A stretch of 64,000 nt of DNA, from positions 796,908 through 860,907 of the forward strand of contig SCFE01000030.1 in assembly GCA_004352715.1 (NCBI GenBank), read 5' to 3'. The notes under the pieces are model-generated. The model searched no databases, was not told where the DNA came from, and saw only the letters and a list, made by a program, of their open reading frames with translations. Positions within the stretch are counted from its first letter, which is position 1. Each line of letters begins with the position of its first letter. Shown here one piece after another: positions 1-11,480 of this stretch. Source of the DNA: Hofstenia miamia (lineage: Eukaryota; Xenacoelomorpha; Acoela). The position numbers and the translations under genes are program-made.

Positions 1-442
1 GTTGCAAAACGAAAAGAGAAAGAGGGTGGAGGTCTATAATAATTATAATGAGTGCATTTATTTTGACCAGTGACCAAATGATCTTAAAAATAAAAATGCA
101 ATGAATAATACATTTACAAAACTAGGAGTAATTAATATGGAAGGACATTTTGATTTGAGTAAGAATGAACGATTTGGCCAAGCGATTTGTTCTAGTAGTT
201 ATATCATGTCGTCTGTGAGCACGTAGGGAATTCCCATAACATGTCGCTTGCGGAATCAAATGATTTAGAGGATGACTTCCGCACTGTATTTTTTCCCATA
301 ACTTGTCACACATGGATCACAGTAAGATTGCGTAGGTAATACAATTCTGAAGACACGTTTTTGTATAATTTCCAATTTCAATGTCAGCTGATAATGCCAG
401 ATTGGAGCACAGTACTCAAGAATAGACCTTATATTAGAGACG

Positions 443-601
443 TAGATTGAATAGACATCTTTGATCGCAATGCCATTATGAATAGCTAGTTTCAAGAAAT
501 GTATACGTTTGAACGCCTTTACAACTAAGTGATTAATATTTTGTTTCCACTCAAGATTAGATTGTAAGAAAACACCAAGTAGCATAACTGTGTTCACTTG
601 A
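443..601. repeat. Copy 1 of a 159-bp duplication flanking one-base gaps
   Basis: Bases 443-601 are nearly identical to 1284-1442; I see one difference (gaacgcc versus ggacgcc). Both copies encode the LINE thumb segment. The first copy ends exactly at the N at 602 and the second starts immediately after the N at 1283, the pattern left by overlapping contigs that were not merged. Confidence 0.8.
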
Positions 602-606
602 NCTAA

Positions 607-830
607 GAAATATGTTGTCACTAGGTTCAGACGTAAAGTCAAAGAAAATTCATTTTTAAACGTAGCCACAAGGCAATGGAATAATCTACCTAACGAAATT
701 AAGCATATTACAAAACTGAAAGAATTCCGAAATAGTGTGAAAAGATTTATTCTTAAGCAAAAATTCATCTCAGGAAGATCTTGGACAGGGTACAAATTCT
801 ATAATAGCAATTACACAATTACTAAAATGT
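607..830 (+). pseudogene. LINE reverse transcriptase C-terminal tail (plus strand)
   Basis: A plus-strand frame reads RKVKENSFLNVATRQWNNL, then PNEIKHITKLKEFRNSVKRF, and ends ...SGRSWTGYKFYNSNYTITKM stop. The pattern FLNVAxRxWNxLPxEI followed by a basic segment is the usual C-terminal tail of CR1/Jockey-like LINE ORF2 proteins. It lies directly after the N at 602 and opposes the surrounding minus-strand LINE, so the junction may be an assembly join. A relative lies at 11751-11936. Confidence 0.65.
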
Positions 831-1064
831 AGACTTATTCTTAGCCTTCTTAGCAATGTATAGGTTTGTAAATAGTATGATTTGTGAAATATACATGCTG
901 ACTTTGTAGCTCAGTAGTCTACAAAAGTCTTAAACAAAATACTTTTAACCTTTTAATAAATATTCACGATCCTATAAAAAAATTTAAACGCTTATAGATC
1001 AAAATGGTGAGCTCAATCTTAAAGCATCGCATGATAGAGGAGAGTCTCCTCTTTCTTTTTCGCT

Positions 1065-1282
1065 CTAAATCTGCACGTTGACGTTGACCCATCGAGGCTG
1101 GCCATTGCGCGAAGTCTCCGCTCGCAGATGCCTCCGACCCCGCGACATTTGACTTTGCACACGGCAGGCCTCAATGGGTATGAGTAGTATAATAATAAGG
1201 CAACCCCTTCTCACTTTTTTCTGATTGGTCGAGAGGTGGCGGCAAGGCCTTCTCACTTTTTTCTGATTGGTCGAGAGGTGGC
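1065..1282 (-). repeat. 42-bp minisatellite with CCAAT core, copy A
   Basis: Two units with a 42-bp period carry ctgattggtcgagaggtggc (key core at 1221-1240 and 1263-1282). On the minus strand each unit reads CTCGACCAATCAG followed by a poly-A/GTGAGAAGG part. The flank agtagtataataataaggcaa matches, inverted, the end of the three-unit copy at 11329-11480. The array ends abruptly at the N at 1283, so its true length is unknown. Confidence 0.75.
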
Positions 1283-3019
1283 NTAGATTGAATAGACATC
1301 TTTGATCGCAATGCCATTATGAATAGCTAGTTTCAAGAAATGTATACGTTTGGACGCCTTTACAACTAAGTGATTAATATTTTGTTTCCACTCAAGATTA
1401 GATTGTAAGAAAACACCAAGTAGCATAACTGTGTTCACTTGATTAACAGTAATATCATCAATGCTTAGCTCAACAGGTTTCTCAAAATTTCTTAAGAATG
1501 AAATGGTAAATTCCTGCGATTTTTAGGGTGTAATTTCATTTTGTTCTCATCAGCCCAATCCTTTACTTCTCTTAGCGTATTTAATCCATCTCCATGTTGT
1601 TCATTTTTGACCACCTCCTAAAAGGTGGTGTCATCTACATACATGTATTTTAGACAATTGATATAATTACTCAAAAGGCTGTTGAAGAACAGTATAAAAT
1701 GCCAAGGTCCCAGTTTGGTGCCCTGTGGGACTCCTGCACGGATGTCCTCCCAATTTGAGTGTGTCCCATCATCATCAGCTAAACAAACTTTTTTGTTTTC
1801 TAGCCGTTAGGAACGATAGTATCCAGTTTATAGTATAGGTGTTTAAATCTATTAGTTTCCTTTTGAGTAAAGTGTGATCAGCTAGGTCGAAAGCCTTAGT
1901 GAAATCCATCAAGTCAGCATCCAAGCTTGTTTCCCAGTTATGTAGTAACTCAATCAAAGTTAGTACTGTAGATTTGCCTGGTAAAGCAAATTGTTTAGAA
2001 TCAAGTGATTTTATTATTTTAGGCTTTAGATCAGCCAGAATAATACCTTCCATTATTTTAGACATTTGATAGGTTATAAAGATGGGCGCATGTCAGATCA
2101 GCTACTGAAAAAGGTGTAGCACATGCTTGTTTTAAAGATAAATTCGCTAGTGTGGTTAAGGGTTCAGCTAGCTCAACAGCAAATTCTTTGAGCACCCAAT
2201 TTTGGATATAGGTACAATTAATATCAGGTCCTTACGATTTGTAAACATTTATTATTTTAGACGATGTTACATGTTAAGTTCTGTAATTTGAAGGGGACAT
2301 TCATTCTTCATCGCTGTAATACGATTTGCTTCTGTGATTGGACTACAATTTGAAAAACACTAGCAAGTTCTTTATTAATAATGGTTGAAAATTCAGACTG
2401 ATTAAGAGATCCTAATGATTTTCCCCCAGGTGTAATTTGCTATCGCTGGGCATACCAGCAGCAACCTTGATATGTTTCCAACATTTTTTGGATGAGTTGT
2501 CCTAAGGTTTTTATTGTTCTTGTCCTAGTGGAATAATTTCAGGTTTTTAATAGTCCTAGTTGCAAGATTACGCATTTTTTGAACAAACGTAGGTTGCCAT
2601 TCTTGAGAGCTTTATTATGTTCTTGTATAGATCTGATATTTTCACCAAACCATGGTTTGTCGTTGGGATAAGATAGCTAACATTTCATGGGGAAGCTACT
2701 TTTAATATTTCTATTCAGAACTTCAGAGAATTGCTTCCAGGCAGCAGTAAAATCCGGTGAAGTTATCACATTAGTCCAATCGGTTGATGTTAGTTTTATC
2801 CCAAATACTATTTTATTCTCTTCAGATTTGCACTGTTTCATAACATAGCATTTCTTCAACTTTGTATTATTGGTCACCATTCTGGTCATGTCGACAAAAC
2901 TATGTTTGCATCCTCCTAGGTTGTGTTGTTCAATAGGTTCACTCTAAAAATCCTTACTTGTAAAAATCTTATCAAGGGTTTTCTTGCCAAAAAGTTGGAA
3001 ATGTAACTCTTTGTTGTAG

Positions 3020-3518
3020 TTAGAATTCATTCGACATAAATGACATTTAGTTGGTTGAAATCACCGGTTATAAAAATATCATCATAGGGGTAACACAGAT
3101 TTATGCGCTCAAGACAATCACGTAAGTAGCTTCATTGATGAATTGTTCTTCTTGTCTCAGTATTGGAAATGTTGCGAGGACTTTTAAAGGGCTTTAGTCT
3201 GATCCAAAGACATTCTTTCCACAGATGCTCATTGTCTAAGTATAATCTTTCCCAAGAAGCTTCAGGATTATGCTTCATATAACACATAACTCCACCACCG
3301 GTTTCGTCCCCTAATGACTTAGTCCTATCATTTATCTCAATTGTGTAACCAGGTACATTTACAGCACTGTCAAGTATGTCGTAAGTCAGTAGTGTCTCAG
3401 TAATAAGCACCATATCAAATCCTTCACCATCAGCTATAAATTTGAGTTCGTACCGGATGGATTGAGCATTACTTAAAAATATGTTAGGTATGAAATTTAC
3501 TCCACTTTTTTTCTTCAT
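3020..3518 (-). pseudogene. LINE apurinic-like endonuclease domain, broken
   Basis: This is the endonuclease part of the minus-strand LINE. The open part (3132-3518) has the family's opening LSNAQSI...ELKFI, then DMVLITETLL, the PGYTI segment and DRTKSLGDETGGGVMCYMK. After a frame break the TGDFNQLN motif, a catalytic landmark of exo-endo-phosphatase endonucleases, is visible near 3045-3070. In a live element this domain nicks target DNA before reverse transcription. The frame break makes this copy inactive. Confidence 0.8.
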
Positions 3519-4269
3519 ATTAAGTCACAAGTCACAAGCTCCTATCTTACCATCAACATGAAGTTTGATACTTTGCCTAAGCGTTCCATTAGTAATTAAT
3601 TCATACATTTTTTAATAATGTTTTTTCTATTTCTCTTCTCTAGTTAGAAATTTTTTAATCCCAACTTTCTCATTGAGTGTTTTTAGCTTACTCGTATTAG
3701 ACAGAATCTTGCGGAGATTCCATGCTAAGGAAAGTGAGGCTACAATACTTCTCGGTCGATTTCCATTAACATATTTTCCCAGACGTCGTATGTTTTGGAT
3801 ATTTACACCTTCTGAGTTAACATTCGTGTTACTTCAGCTTCCTCGTGATCGAGATAGTTTCTTCCAGACTTCTCTGGGATTCCATCTATCTTTAACATAC
3901 GTGATATTTCTTCAGGTTTTTCAATTTTATTGACTATAGGTGCACTCATCCTCTGTGACTTAGTGAATCCAGCCATTTTGTTTTCCATTGAGACCTTTCA
4001 CAATTTCACCATTTCAATATTTTCTAAATTAATCTTATTTTGTTTTTTGCCAATTTCAGCAATTAGTATATCATTTTTACCATTCTCAGCACAACTATTG
4101 TATATAAGGATTTTGTTTAATCATACTGACATTAGAGTTACTAATTGAGCGTTGGTAAATACAGTGCAACTATCATTCCAGTGCATATGAACACCACATG
4201 AATTACAATAGAGCAAATCTTCATTACTACTTGCATGAATTGCATTTTCTACGTGATTCAATGGTTGAC

Positions 4270-5708
4270 ATAATACAAGTTAAATGTTCCTTTAGGTTTA
4301 TTTGGCAAAAAGGTTCATTCATACCGTTGTAATTTCCTAAATTTAGAAAAACTTCATTGAAAGCATTGCAGATTCACCTTCTTTATAGTATATTATATTT
4401 TTTCAGTTCTTATGTTTTTTCTATTTAGTAAATTGTTAACAAATTCTTACTTATTTTTTTAGGAAGAAAGACTTTGATACTAAAAATGGGAATAATTATT
4501 ACTTGCTTTCCTTATAGCAATATTACATAAATTTCGTGCAGTTTTATAAGCATTATGATTTTCCAATGATTGGGAATTTAAGTATTTTTCCATCTCTGTT
4601 ACTTTATTTCGATTAAATCGATGCATTTGGAATCAATCCATGGTTTCGAAACATTATTTTCAGTTTTTCGGAATATTCAGATGAAACTGAAAATAATGTT
4701 TTATTGTATGTTGTAATTATTTGATGCAGATTCAATAGCTAAATGCCTTAATTTATTATGAATGTGCAGTTATCGTATGCATGTCGTTTACATATATACT
4801 AAAAAAGGGGGACCTAAAATTTTCCTCTGAGCGAAAAGTAATGAGTAATGTCTCGAAACTATCCTCTTACAGTCAACGAATTTCTGTGTCTCGCATGCTC
4901 ACTGAAAATGAACTAAGAGTTGAAAGAAAGCGAATCTTGCTGATTTGAAAATTCGGTTGCACATTTCATGTTCCTAGGAACAGTCGTGGAAGCGGTGTTG
5001 CTATCATTTACATGCTTCCTGTATTAAATCTCTCAGTAGAACTCAAACTAGAAAATTTTCTACATTTGAATTCATCGAGTTATCTCTTACATTGTGTCAC
5101 AAACGGCTATTGATAAATGGGAAAATCACGCAATGGTGTTAAAAAACGAGTTTTTGTTGTTAAAGCAAGCCACAGTTATTAAGTCTAAATGTAAAAATTT
5201 TTAGGATGTACTCTACAATTTCCAGTCAGTCATCTCAAGATTCTTGCATTCACTATAAATGAGTTTTTTTCTCTTCAGCTCACATTAATAAGACATGCAA
5301 AGAGGCCATATCTACCCTTTACATTCTACCTAAACTAAAAAAAAAGATTTTCACTTTTCAGCTGGTGCGTTATTATATTCCAGTCAGGTGCTATCTGTTA
5401 GCCTAAATTTCCCAACATATCACGGAAGTAATAAAATAATTTATTGTTTTAACGCTAGAAAGACGGTTGCTCCTTGTGATTCTTTCTCATGCAGCATTTC
5501 AAAGCAGAACATTATGTAAAAAATGAAAAAAAAATTATACATGCAAATTCAAATGGATTATCAGTTTATTTGGTAGTGCATATACCTGCTGTTGTTTTTA
5601 AATGAATGCATACACAAGTAAACAAAATTCTAATCTGGGTCAATTTTGACACACTTAGTCTTTCTAGTGTTAAGAAACACTGACGAATTAATTGTGATTT
5701 TGGTTTTN
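4270..5708. other. Non-coding AT-rich stretch
   Basis: I see no supportable gene, RNA or terminal repeat here. Only short frames are open and none resembles a known family. The stretch ends at the single N at 5708, where the palindrome begins. Confidence 0.5.
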
Positions 5709-5959
5709 AAAATTAATGACTAAAAACTTATTTAACTATCCATAGAAAATACTTTTCGAAACTAAAATGAACAATTATAGTAACCAAGAAATATCACTAT
5801 TTTTACCTCTGCAACAAAGAAATAGAAACAATTCAGATAGTACTTAATAGTGGCTTTTTGTACCCTTTTGGTATATTGCAGAAAGCACTAACTTGATTAA
5901 TAAATAAATAAACAAATAAATAAATTACAGATCTGTCCATTTTAGCAGATTTAGATAAA

Positions 5960-6802
5960 AAATAAATATCAGTTTAGACGAAGACGATTTGCATATGAAA
6001 ACACTGAAAGTTTTCAAGGAAGTGACGCAGATAGGGAATCAGATAGTGATGAACCGTGGCATCTACATAATTTGAAGCATCGGGTTTCAATAGCGACTCT
6101 AGTGATGAAGATTGCAACAACTTAGTTATCGAAAAAATCGCAATGATTCGTCTCGTAAACTGTTATGGCGGATCAAAAATGCATAATTTGCAAATAATGA
6201 GTGGCTTGGAACAAGGATGTCAGCAACTAAAATGCGAGAGCCAATTGAATATTTTTATGACTACTATACATCTGAATTTATTACTTATGTTTGCAATCAA
6301 TCTAATTTATACGCAGTGCAGGAGAATCCAAACTCGCCTCATCACGAAGATATTGGAGTGGTTTCAAGAATCTCCCAAATTGCATACACAATGTCTCGGC
6401 ATGAATTTGATGGAATTGTAATGAAGCTTCATTTTGTAGATAACAATTCTAAATATGATAGTGACGCAAAAATCTTAAGTCCAAACCAATAGTAACACAC
6501 TTCAACAAGGTTTTCGCAACAGCCACCGATGAACAAATTATCAAGATTAAGATAGTAGAATCCTAGAAAACCCAAAAAATGGGGATTCAAGATCTATCTT
6601 TTGACGTCGTCAGGTGGTATTATTCATAAATGTGAATTCTATACTGGAGAAAAAGATTAATCTACAGAAAGTGTTGGTGTTCTGGAGATATAGTGATACG
6701 AATGGCAGAGATTCTTCCAAAGAATCAAAATATAAACTGTTTTTTTGTTCTCATCCATACCACTCATTCAGGCACACCATAGTCAAGGGATACGTTCTTT
6801 AA
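5960..6802 (+). pseudogene. Truncated piggyBac-type transposase, left arm
   Basis: The plus strand shows the acidic N-terminal region typical of piggyBac transposases (SFQGSDADRESDSDEPW near 6006-6060). The frame at 6217-6492 carries REPIEYFYDYYTSEFITYV and SNLYAVQENP, which belong to the family's N-terminal domain. After frame breaks, NKVFATATDEQIIKIK and PKKWGFKIYLL...CEFYTGEKD match the DDD catalytic core around the DEQ and KPKKWG motifs. The fragment stops at the palindrome centre (TTAA at 6799), so the C-terminal half is missing. It cannot encode an active enzyme. Confidence 0.85.
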
Positions 6803-6819
6803 CAATAGTCTAACTATTG

Positions 6820-7662
6820 TTAAAGAACGTATCCCTTGACTATGGTGTGCCTGAATGAGTGGTATGGATGAGAACAAAAAAACAGTTTATATTTTGATTC
6901 TTTGGAAGAATCTCTGCCATTCGTATCACTATATCTCCAGAACACCAACACTTTCTGTAGTTTAATCTTTTTCTCCAGTATAGAATTCACATTTATGAAT
7001 AATACCACCTGACGACGTCAAAAGATAGATCTTGAATCCCCATTTTTTGGGTTTTCTAGGATTCTACTATCTTAATCTTGATAATTTGTTCATCGGTGGC
7101 TGTTGCGAAAACCTTGTTGAAGTGTGTTACTATTGGTTTGGACTTAAGATTTTTGCGTCACTATCATATTTAGAATTGTTATCTACAAAATGAAGCTTCA
7201 TTACAATTCCATCAAATTCATGCCGAGACATTGTGTATGCAATTTGGGAGATTCTTGAAACCACTCCAATATCTTCGTGATGAGGCGAGTTTGGATTCTC
7301 CTGCACTGCGTATAAATTAGATTGATTGCAAACATAAGTAATAAATTCAGATGTATAGTAGTCATAAAAATATTCAATTGGCTCTCGCATTTTAGTTGCT
7401 GACATCCTTGTTCCAAGCCACTCATTATTTGCAAATTATGCATTTTTGATCCGCCATAACAGTTTACGAGACGAATCATTGCGATTTTTTCGATAACTAA
7501 GTTGTTGCAATCTTCATCACTAGAGTCGCTATTGAAACCCGATGCTTCAAATTATGTAGATGCCACGGTTCATCACTATCTGATTCCCTATCTGCGTCAC
7601 TTCCTTGAAAACTTTCAGTGTTTTCATATGCAAATCGTCTTCGTCTAAACTGATATTTATTT
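6820..7662 (-). pseudogene. Truncated piggyBac-type transposase, right arm (mirror copy)
   Basis: This is the inverted twin of the left-arm fragment, with the same domains (N-terminal domain 7130-7405, DDD-core motifs 6900-7100) and the same breaks. The only coding difference I see is one residue, N versus K, caused by the mismatch 6661/6961. Two independently decayed copies would not share every lesion, so the duplication is very recent or artefactual. Confidence 0.85.
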
Positions 7663-7929
7663 TTTATCTAAATCTGCTAAAATGGACAGATCTGTAATTT
7701 ATTTATTTGTTTATTTATTTATTAATCAAGTTAGTGCTTTCTGCAATATACCAAAAGGGTACAAAAAGCCACTATTAAGTACTATCTGAATTGTTTCTAT
7801 TTCTTTGTTGCAGAGGTAAAAATAGTGATATTTCTTGGTTACTATAATTGTTCATTTTAGTTTCGAAAAGTATTTTCTATGGATAGTTAAATAAGTTTTT
7901 AGTCATTAATTTTAGATTGATAATAGAAG

Positions 7930-9070
7930 AATGATGTACTTAGTTACTTGTATTTATTGAAGTAATTCTTTGACTGGTAAGATAATTTTTTTTTGGCGCA
8001 TTCTTGATAAAATTAGTCACTTTCTTTTTAATTGAAACTTTTTTTCAGATCGAGTATCTTTATCCAATTTATTCCATAATTTTACTGCAATATTTATGAA
8101 TAAATTCTTCATAATTTTGCTTCTAAATTTCTTACATTGATATGTACCACGTCTAATATTATATTTTAGGGAGATGTTATCTTTCATTTTATAAAATATT
8201 TCCAAGATCTTCTGTTGCATATTATCTGGATATAATAACATATAATCTTTTGCCAATTTTCTTTTAATTCGATTATTATTGCTATTGATAATTTTGTTTA
8301 TCTAATTGATTTGTTTATCTAATTGAAAATCTTATTTAATTTTCTTTTAGAATTTTCACATAGATTTTAGCAAGTAACAAGAATACGTATATCTTGATAC
8401 AACCATTGACTTAAATAACATTGCGGTCCATTTTTTAATTAAAGAATTTATATGATCTTTGAATTTTAGTTGATTGTCAATTAACACTCCTAAATATTTT
8501 ATTCTTGGTTGCTTCATTATTTCTTTGTTGTTAAGATACAATTTTGTCTTTTTTCGCCTTTTGTTAATTTATTCATCTGCATAAAAGCAGTTTTTTTCAA
8601 TATTTAGAGACATTATGTTTTTGTTATAGCAGTCATGTATAAGATATAAATTGGATGTAGTACATCGATGTTTTTTGTATAGATAAATGTATTATCTGCA
8701 TATAACATACATTTTATAATTATATGATTTGAAATATATTTATATAGATATTAAACAACAAAGGACCCAAAACAGAACCTTGCGGAACACCCCTTTCAAT
8801 TTTCAAAAGATTTGTTGATTCATTTTTAAATTGCACAAATTGATATCTATTATTTAGGTAATCATCAATAAGTGAATAAGAAGTAAGGTCGAAGTTGTAT
8901 GTATCTTTCAATTTTTTAATCAATATTCCATGATCTATAGAATTGAATGCTTTTGCAAGGTCTAAAGAAAGAATATATACACTTTCCTTTCTATCTGTGA
9001 GTTGTCTAAAATCTTCTACTGTATCCAAAAGAGCATTCATAGTAGAAGAATCTTTTCTAAATCCAAATTG
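7930..9070 (-). mobile_element. Decayed LINE reverse transcriptase, 5' side lost in gap
   Basis: On the minus strand the order is QFGFRKDSSTMNALL (next to the gap, 9030-9068), LSLDLAKAFNSIDHGIL and IERGVPQGSVLGPLLFNIY (8720-9040), a degraded active site MLYADNTFIY (about 8680-8710; the usual YADD aspartate is changed), KYLGVLIDNQLKFKDHINSL (8356-8541), and a C-terminal tail ending WNKLDKDTRSEKKF (8017-8256). These are the palm and thumb blocks of a Jockey/CR1-like reverse transcriptase in several frames. The 5' part runs into the 1000-base gap at 9071. Confidence 0.85.
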
Positions 9071-10070
9071 NNNNNNNNNNNNNNNNNNNNNNNNNNNNNN
9101 NNNNNNNNNNNNNNNNNNNNNNNNNNNNNNNNNNNNNNNNNNNNNNNNNNNNNNNNNNNNNNNNNNNNNNNNNNNNNNNNNNNNNNNNNNNNNNNNNNNN
9201 NNNNNNNNNNNNNNNNNNNNNNNNNNNNNNNNNNNNNNNNNNNNNNNNNNNNNNNNNNNNNNNNNNNNNNNNNNNNNNNNNNNNNNNNNNNNNNNNNNNN
9301 NNNNNNNNNNNNNNNNNNNNNNNNNNNNNNNNNNNNNNNNNNNNNNNNNNNNNNNNNNNNNNNNNNNNNNNNNNNNNNNNNNNNNNNNNNNNNNNNNNNN
9401 NNNNNNNNNNNNNNNNNNNNNNNNNNNNNNNNNNNNNNNNNNNNNNNNNNNNNNNNNNNNNNNNNNNNNNNNNNNNNNNNNNNNNNNNNNNNNNNNNNNN
9501 NNNNNNNNNNNNNNNNNNNNNNNNNNNNNNNNNNNNNNNNNNNNNNNNNNNNNNNNNNNNNNNNNNNNNNNNNNNNNNNNNNNNNNNNNNNNNNNNNNNN
9601 NNNNNNNNNNNNNNNNNNNNNNNNNNNNNNNNNNNNNNNNNNNNNNNNNNNNNNNNNNNNNNNNNNNNNNNNNNNNNNNNNNNNNNNNNNNNNNNNNNNN
9701 NNNNNNNNNNNNNNNNNNNNNNNNNNNNNNNNNNNNNNNNNNNNNNNNNNNNNNNNNNNNNNNNNNNNNNNNNNNNNNNNNNNNNNNNNNNNNNNNNNNN
9801 NNNNNNNNNNNNNNNNNNNNNNNNNNNNNNNNNNNNNNNNNNNNNNNNNNNNNNNNNNNNNNNNNNNNNNNNNNNNNNNNNNNNNNNNNNNNNNNNNNNN
9901 NNNNNNNNNNNNNNNNNNNNNNNNNNNNNNNNNNNNNNNNNNNNNNNNNNNNNNNNNNNNNNNNNNNNNNNNNNNNNNNNNNNNNNNNNNNNNNNNNNNN
10001 NNNNNNNNNNNNNNNNNNNNNNNNNNNNNNNNNNNNNNNNNNNNNNNNNNNNNNNNNNNNNNNNNNNNNN
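9071..10070. other. Assembly gap, 1000 Ns
   Basis: Exactly 1000 unknown bases, so probably a placeholder length. The gap cuts the LINE on its left. Any frame running through the Ns is meaningless. Confidence 0.99.
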
Positions 10071-10275
10071 TATTGTTTTGATTCTTTGCAATATGATCTC
10101 TAGTTAGTTTTACTGATATTTCTTTTAAAACGTTATTTTATTTTAATAAATTGGTGTGAATTTGCAGTCTGATGTTAAATTTATCATAGACTTTATAGAA
10201 TCATCGTTTGTTTGTTAATTTTTAATTGAATTTGTTTAAACGAGTAGTTGTCATGTGTTTTATATTGTGAATGTC

Positions 10276-10620
10276 ATCTCATTTGAATTGTATATTAACC
10301 ATTAATTTAGATGCTACTGTTTGAAATTCATAATGTGTAAATGCACATTGCATTTGTTTCCTACAGAATTCCCCCCAACAACAATGATGATAAACTAGTC
10401 TGATAGACAAATTTAATAGTATGATATATATGATCATTATAAGCAAANATCTCGTTTGACTTGTATATTAACCATTAATTTAGATGCTACCATTTGAAAT
10501 TCATAATGTGTAAATTCACATTGCGTTTGTTTCCTACAGAATTCCCCCCAACAACAATGATGATAAACTAGTCCGATAGACAAATTTAATAGTACGATAT
10601 ATATGATCATTATAAGCAAA
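10276..10620. repeat. 172-bp near-identical direct duplication around a one-base gap
   Basis: Bases 10276-10447 and 10449-10620 align end to end with several substitutions (for example gatgctactg versus gatgctacca). The single N at 10448 sits exactly between them. The substitutions suggest two alleles of one contig end rather than a real tandem repeat. Confidence 0.8.
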
Positions 10621-10689
10621 GTGTAGAATAAATTACAGTTTTGTCTTGTCTTAAACACGTATGTGGGTTTTACCACGTACGTTTATTAA

Positions 10690-11045
10690 ATATTATTATT
10701 AATATTTATTTTTACTTGGAAATATTCCTAGATTCCACTTTTTAAACAAGTATGTAAATTATTTTTACTTGGAAATATTTTTCGATTCCACTTTTTAAAC
10801 AATTTTGTAAATTATTTTTACTTGGAAATATTTTTTGATTCCACTTTTTAAACAAGTATGTAAATTATTTTTACTTGGAAATATTTTTCGATTCCACTTT
10901 TTAAACAATTTTGTAAATTATTTTTACTTGAAAATATTCCTCGATTCCACTTTTTTAAGTATGCAAATTATTTTTACTTGGAAATATTCCTCGATTCCAC
11001 TTTTTAAAGAAGTATTCAAATTATTTTTACTTGGAAAAATGCAAA
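10690..11045. repeat. Tandem repeat, about 60-bp period
   Basis: At least six units repeat the string ttatttttacttggaaatat followed by tc-gattccactttttaaa. Unit lengths vary slightly and the last units are shortened. The array encodes only a repetitive, non-biological frame. Confidence 0.85.
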
Positions 11046-11225
11046 GTAAGTTAATATGTGGGAAAGTAAAAAATGTAGTTAGTTAATGTGGGAAAGTAAA
11101 AAAATGTAGTTAGTTAATGTGGGAAAGTAAAAACTAAGTTAATGTGGGAAAGTAAAAACTAAGTTAATGTGGGAAAGTAAAAACTAAAAAATGTATGTGG
11201 GAAAGTAAAAACTTAAAAAAATGCA
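11045..11225. repeat. Short tandem repeat, about 23-32-bp units
   Basis: Units of gttaatgtgggaaagtaaaa with variable ends recur about six times. The array follows the 60-bp array without a break, so the two form one satellite-like block. Confidence 0.8.
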
Positions 11226-11328
11226 AACTAAATTAGGCCAAATAAATAACACAAAAACTAATAAAAATAAATTCATGACGTCAGTAAAACACCCCCCGCC
11301 AATATCCACGACGTCTCAGGTCAAAGGC

Positions 11329-11480
11329 CACCCCTCTCGACCAATCACAAAAAAGTGAGAAGGCCTTGCCACCACCTCTCGACCAATCAGAAAAAAGTGA
11401 GAAGGCCTTGCCGCCACCTCTCGACCAATCAGAAAAAAGTGAGAAGGGGTTGCCTTATTATTATACTACTGGTATGGAAT
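11329..11480 (+). repeat. 42-bp minisatellite with CCAAT core, copy B
   Basis: Three units at exact 42-bp spacing start ctcgaccaatca at 11336, 11378 and 11420. Each ends with aaaaaagtgagaaggccttg. The right flank gttgccttattattatacta matches, in inverted orientation, the flank of the copy at 1065-1282, so both loci derive from one repeat family. Each unit presents a CCAAT box, but I see no gene for it to serve. Confidence 0.85.

Larger units (their letters stand above)
265..4260 (-). mobile_element. Decayed CR1/L2-like LINE with ORF1, endonuclease and reverse transcriptase remnants
   Basis: Read on the minus strand, the pieces lie in the order expected for a non-LTR retrotransposon. A Cys/His finger (YCNSCGVHMHW, near 4170-4230) and an ORF1-like stretch with GIPEKSG and RPRSIVASLSLAWNLRKIL (3640-3990) come first. 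An APE-type endonuclease follows (3020-3518; NAQSI, LITETLL, GGGVMCYMK, then TGDFNQLN). Next is a reverse transcriptase with the finger/palm start (1775-2065, MDFTKAFD), the box RAGVPQGTKLGP (about 1690-1740), the catalytic YVDD (about 1640) and the thumb segment LGVFLQSNLEWKQ (1253-1438 and again 265-600). Frameshifts and stops separate these pieces, so it is non-functional. A one-base gap at 602 and another at 1283 bracket unrelated sequence inserted in the thumb region. The GVPQGT form suggests a CR1/L2-like clade; exact clade not determined. Confidence 0.85.
5709..7913. repeat. 2.2-kb near-perfect palindrome
   Basis: The sequence is mirror-complementary about base 6811, so that position p pairs with 13622 minus p. 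The centre is aacaatagt-cta-actattgtt (spacer 6810-6812), flanked on each side by TTAA (6799-6802 and 6820-6823). Arms are about 1100 bp. I found one mismatched pair (6661/6961) but did not verify every base. The left arm starts exactly after the one-base gap at 5708, while the right arm runs on into different sequence at 7914. Each arm carries a truncated piggyBac transposase and an ATTT-type microsatellite. The exact start at a gap suggests an assembly or amplification artefact; a real foldback duplication is the alternative. Confidence 0.9.

Noticed and set aside
8943-10103. Long frames across the 1000-base gap
   Set aside because: They are open only because Ns contain no stops.
10835-11086. 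83-codon plus-strand frame
   Set aside because: It is the translation of the tandem repeat array and has no protein character beyond the repetition.
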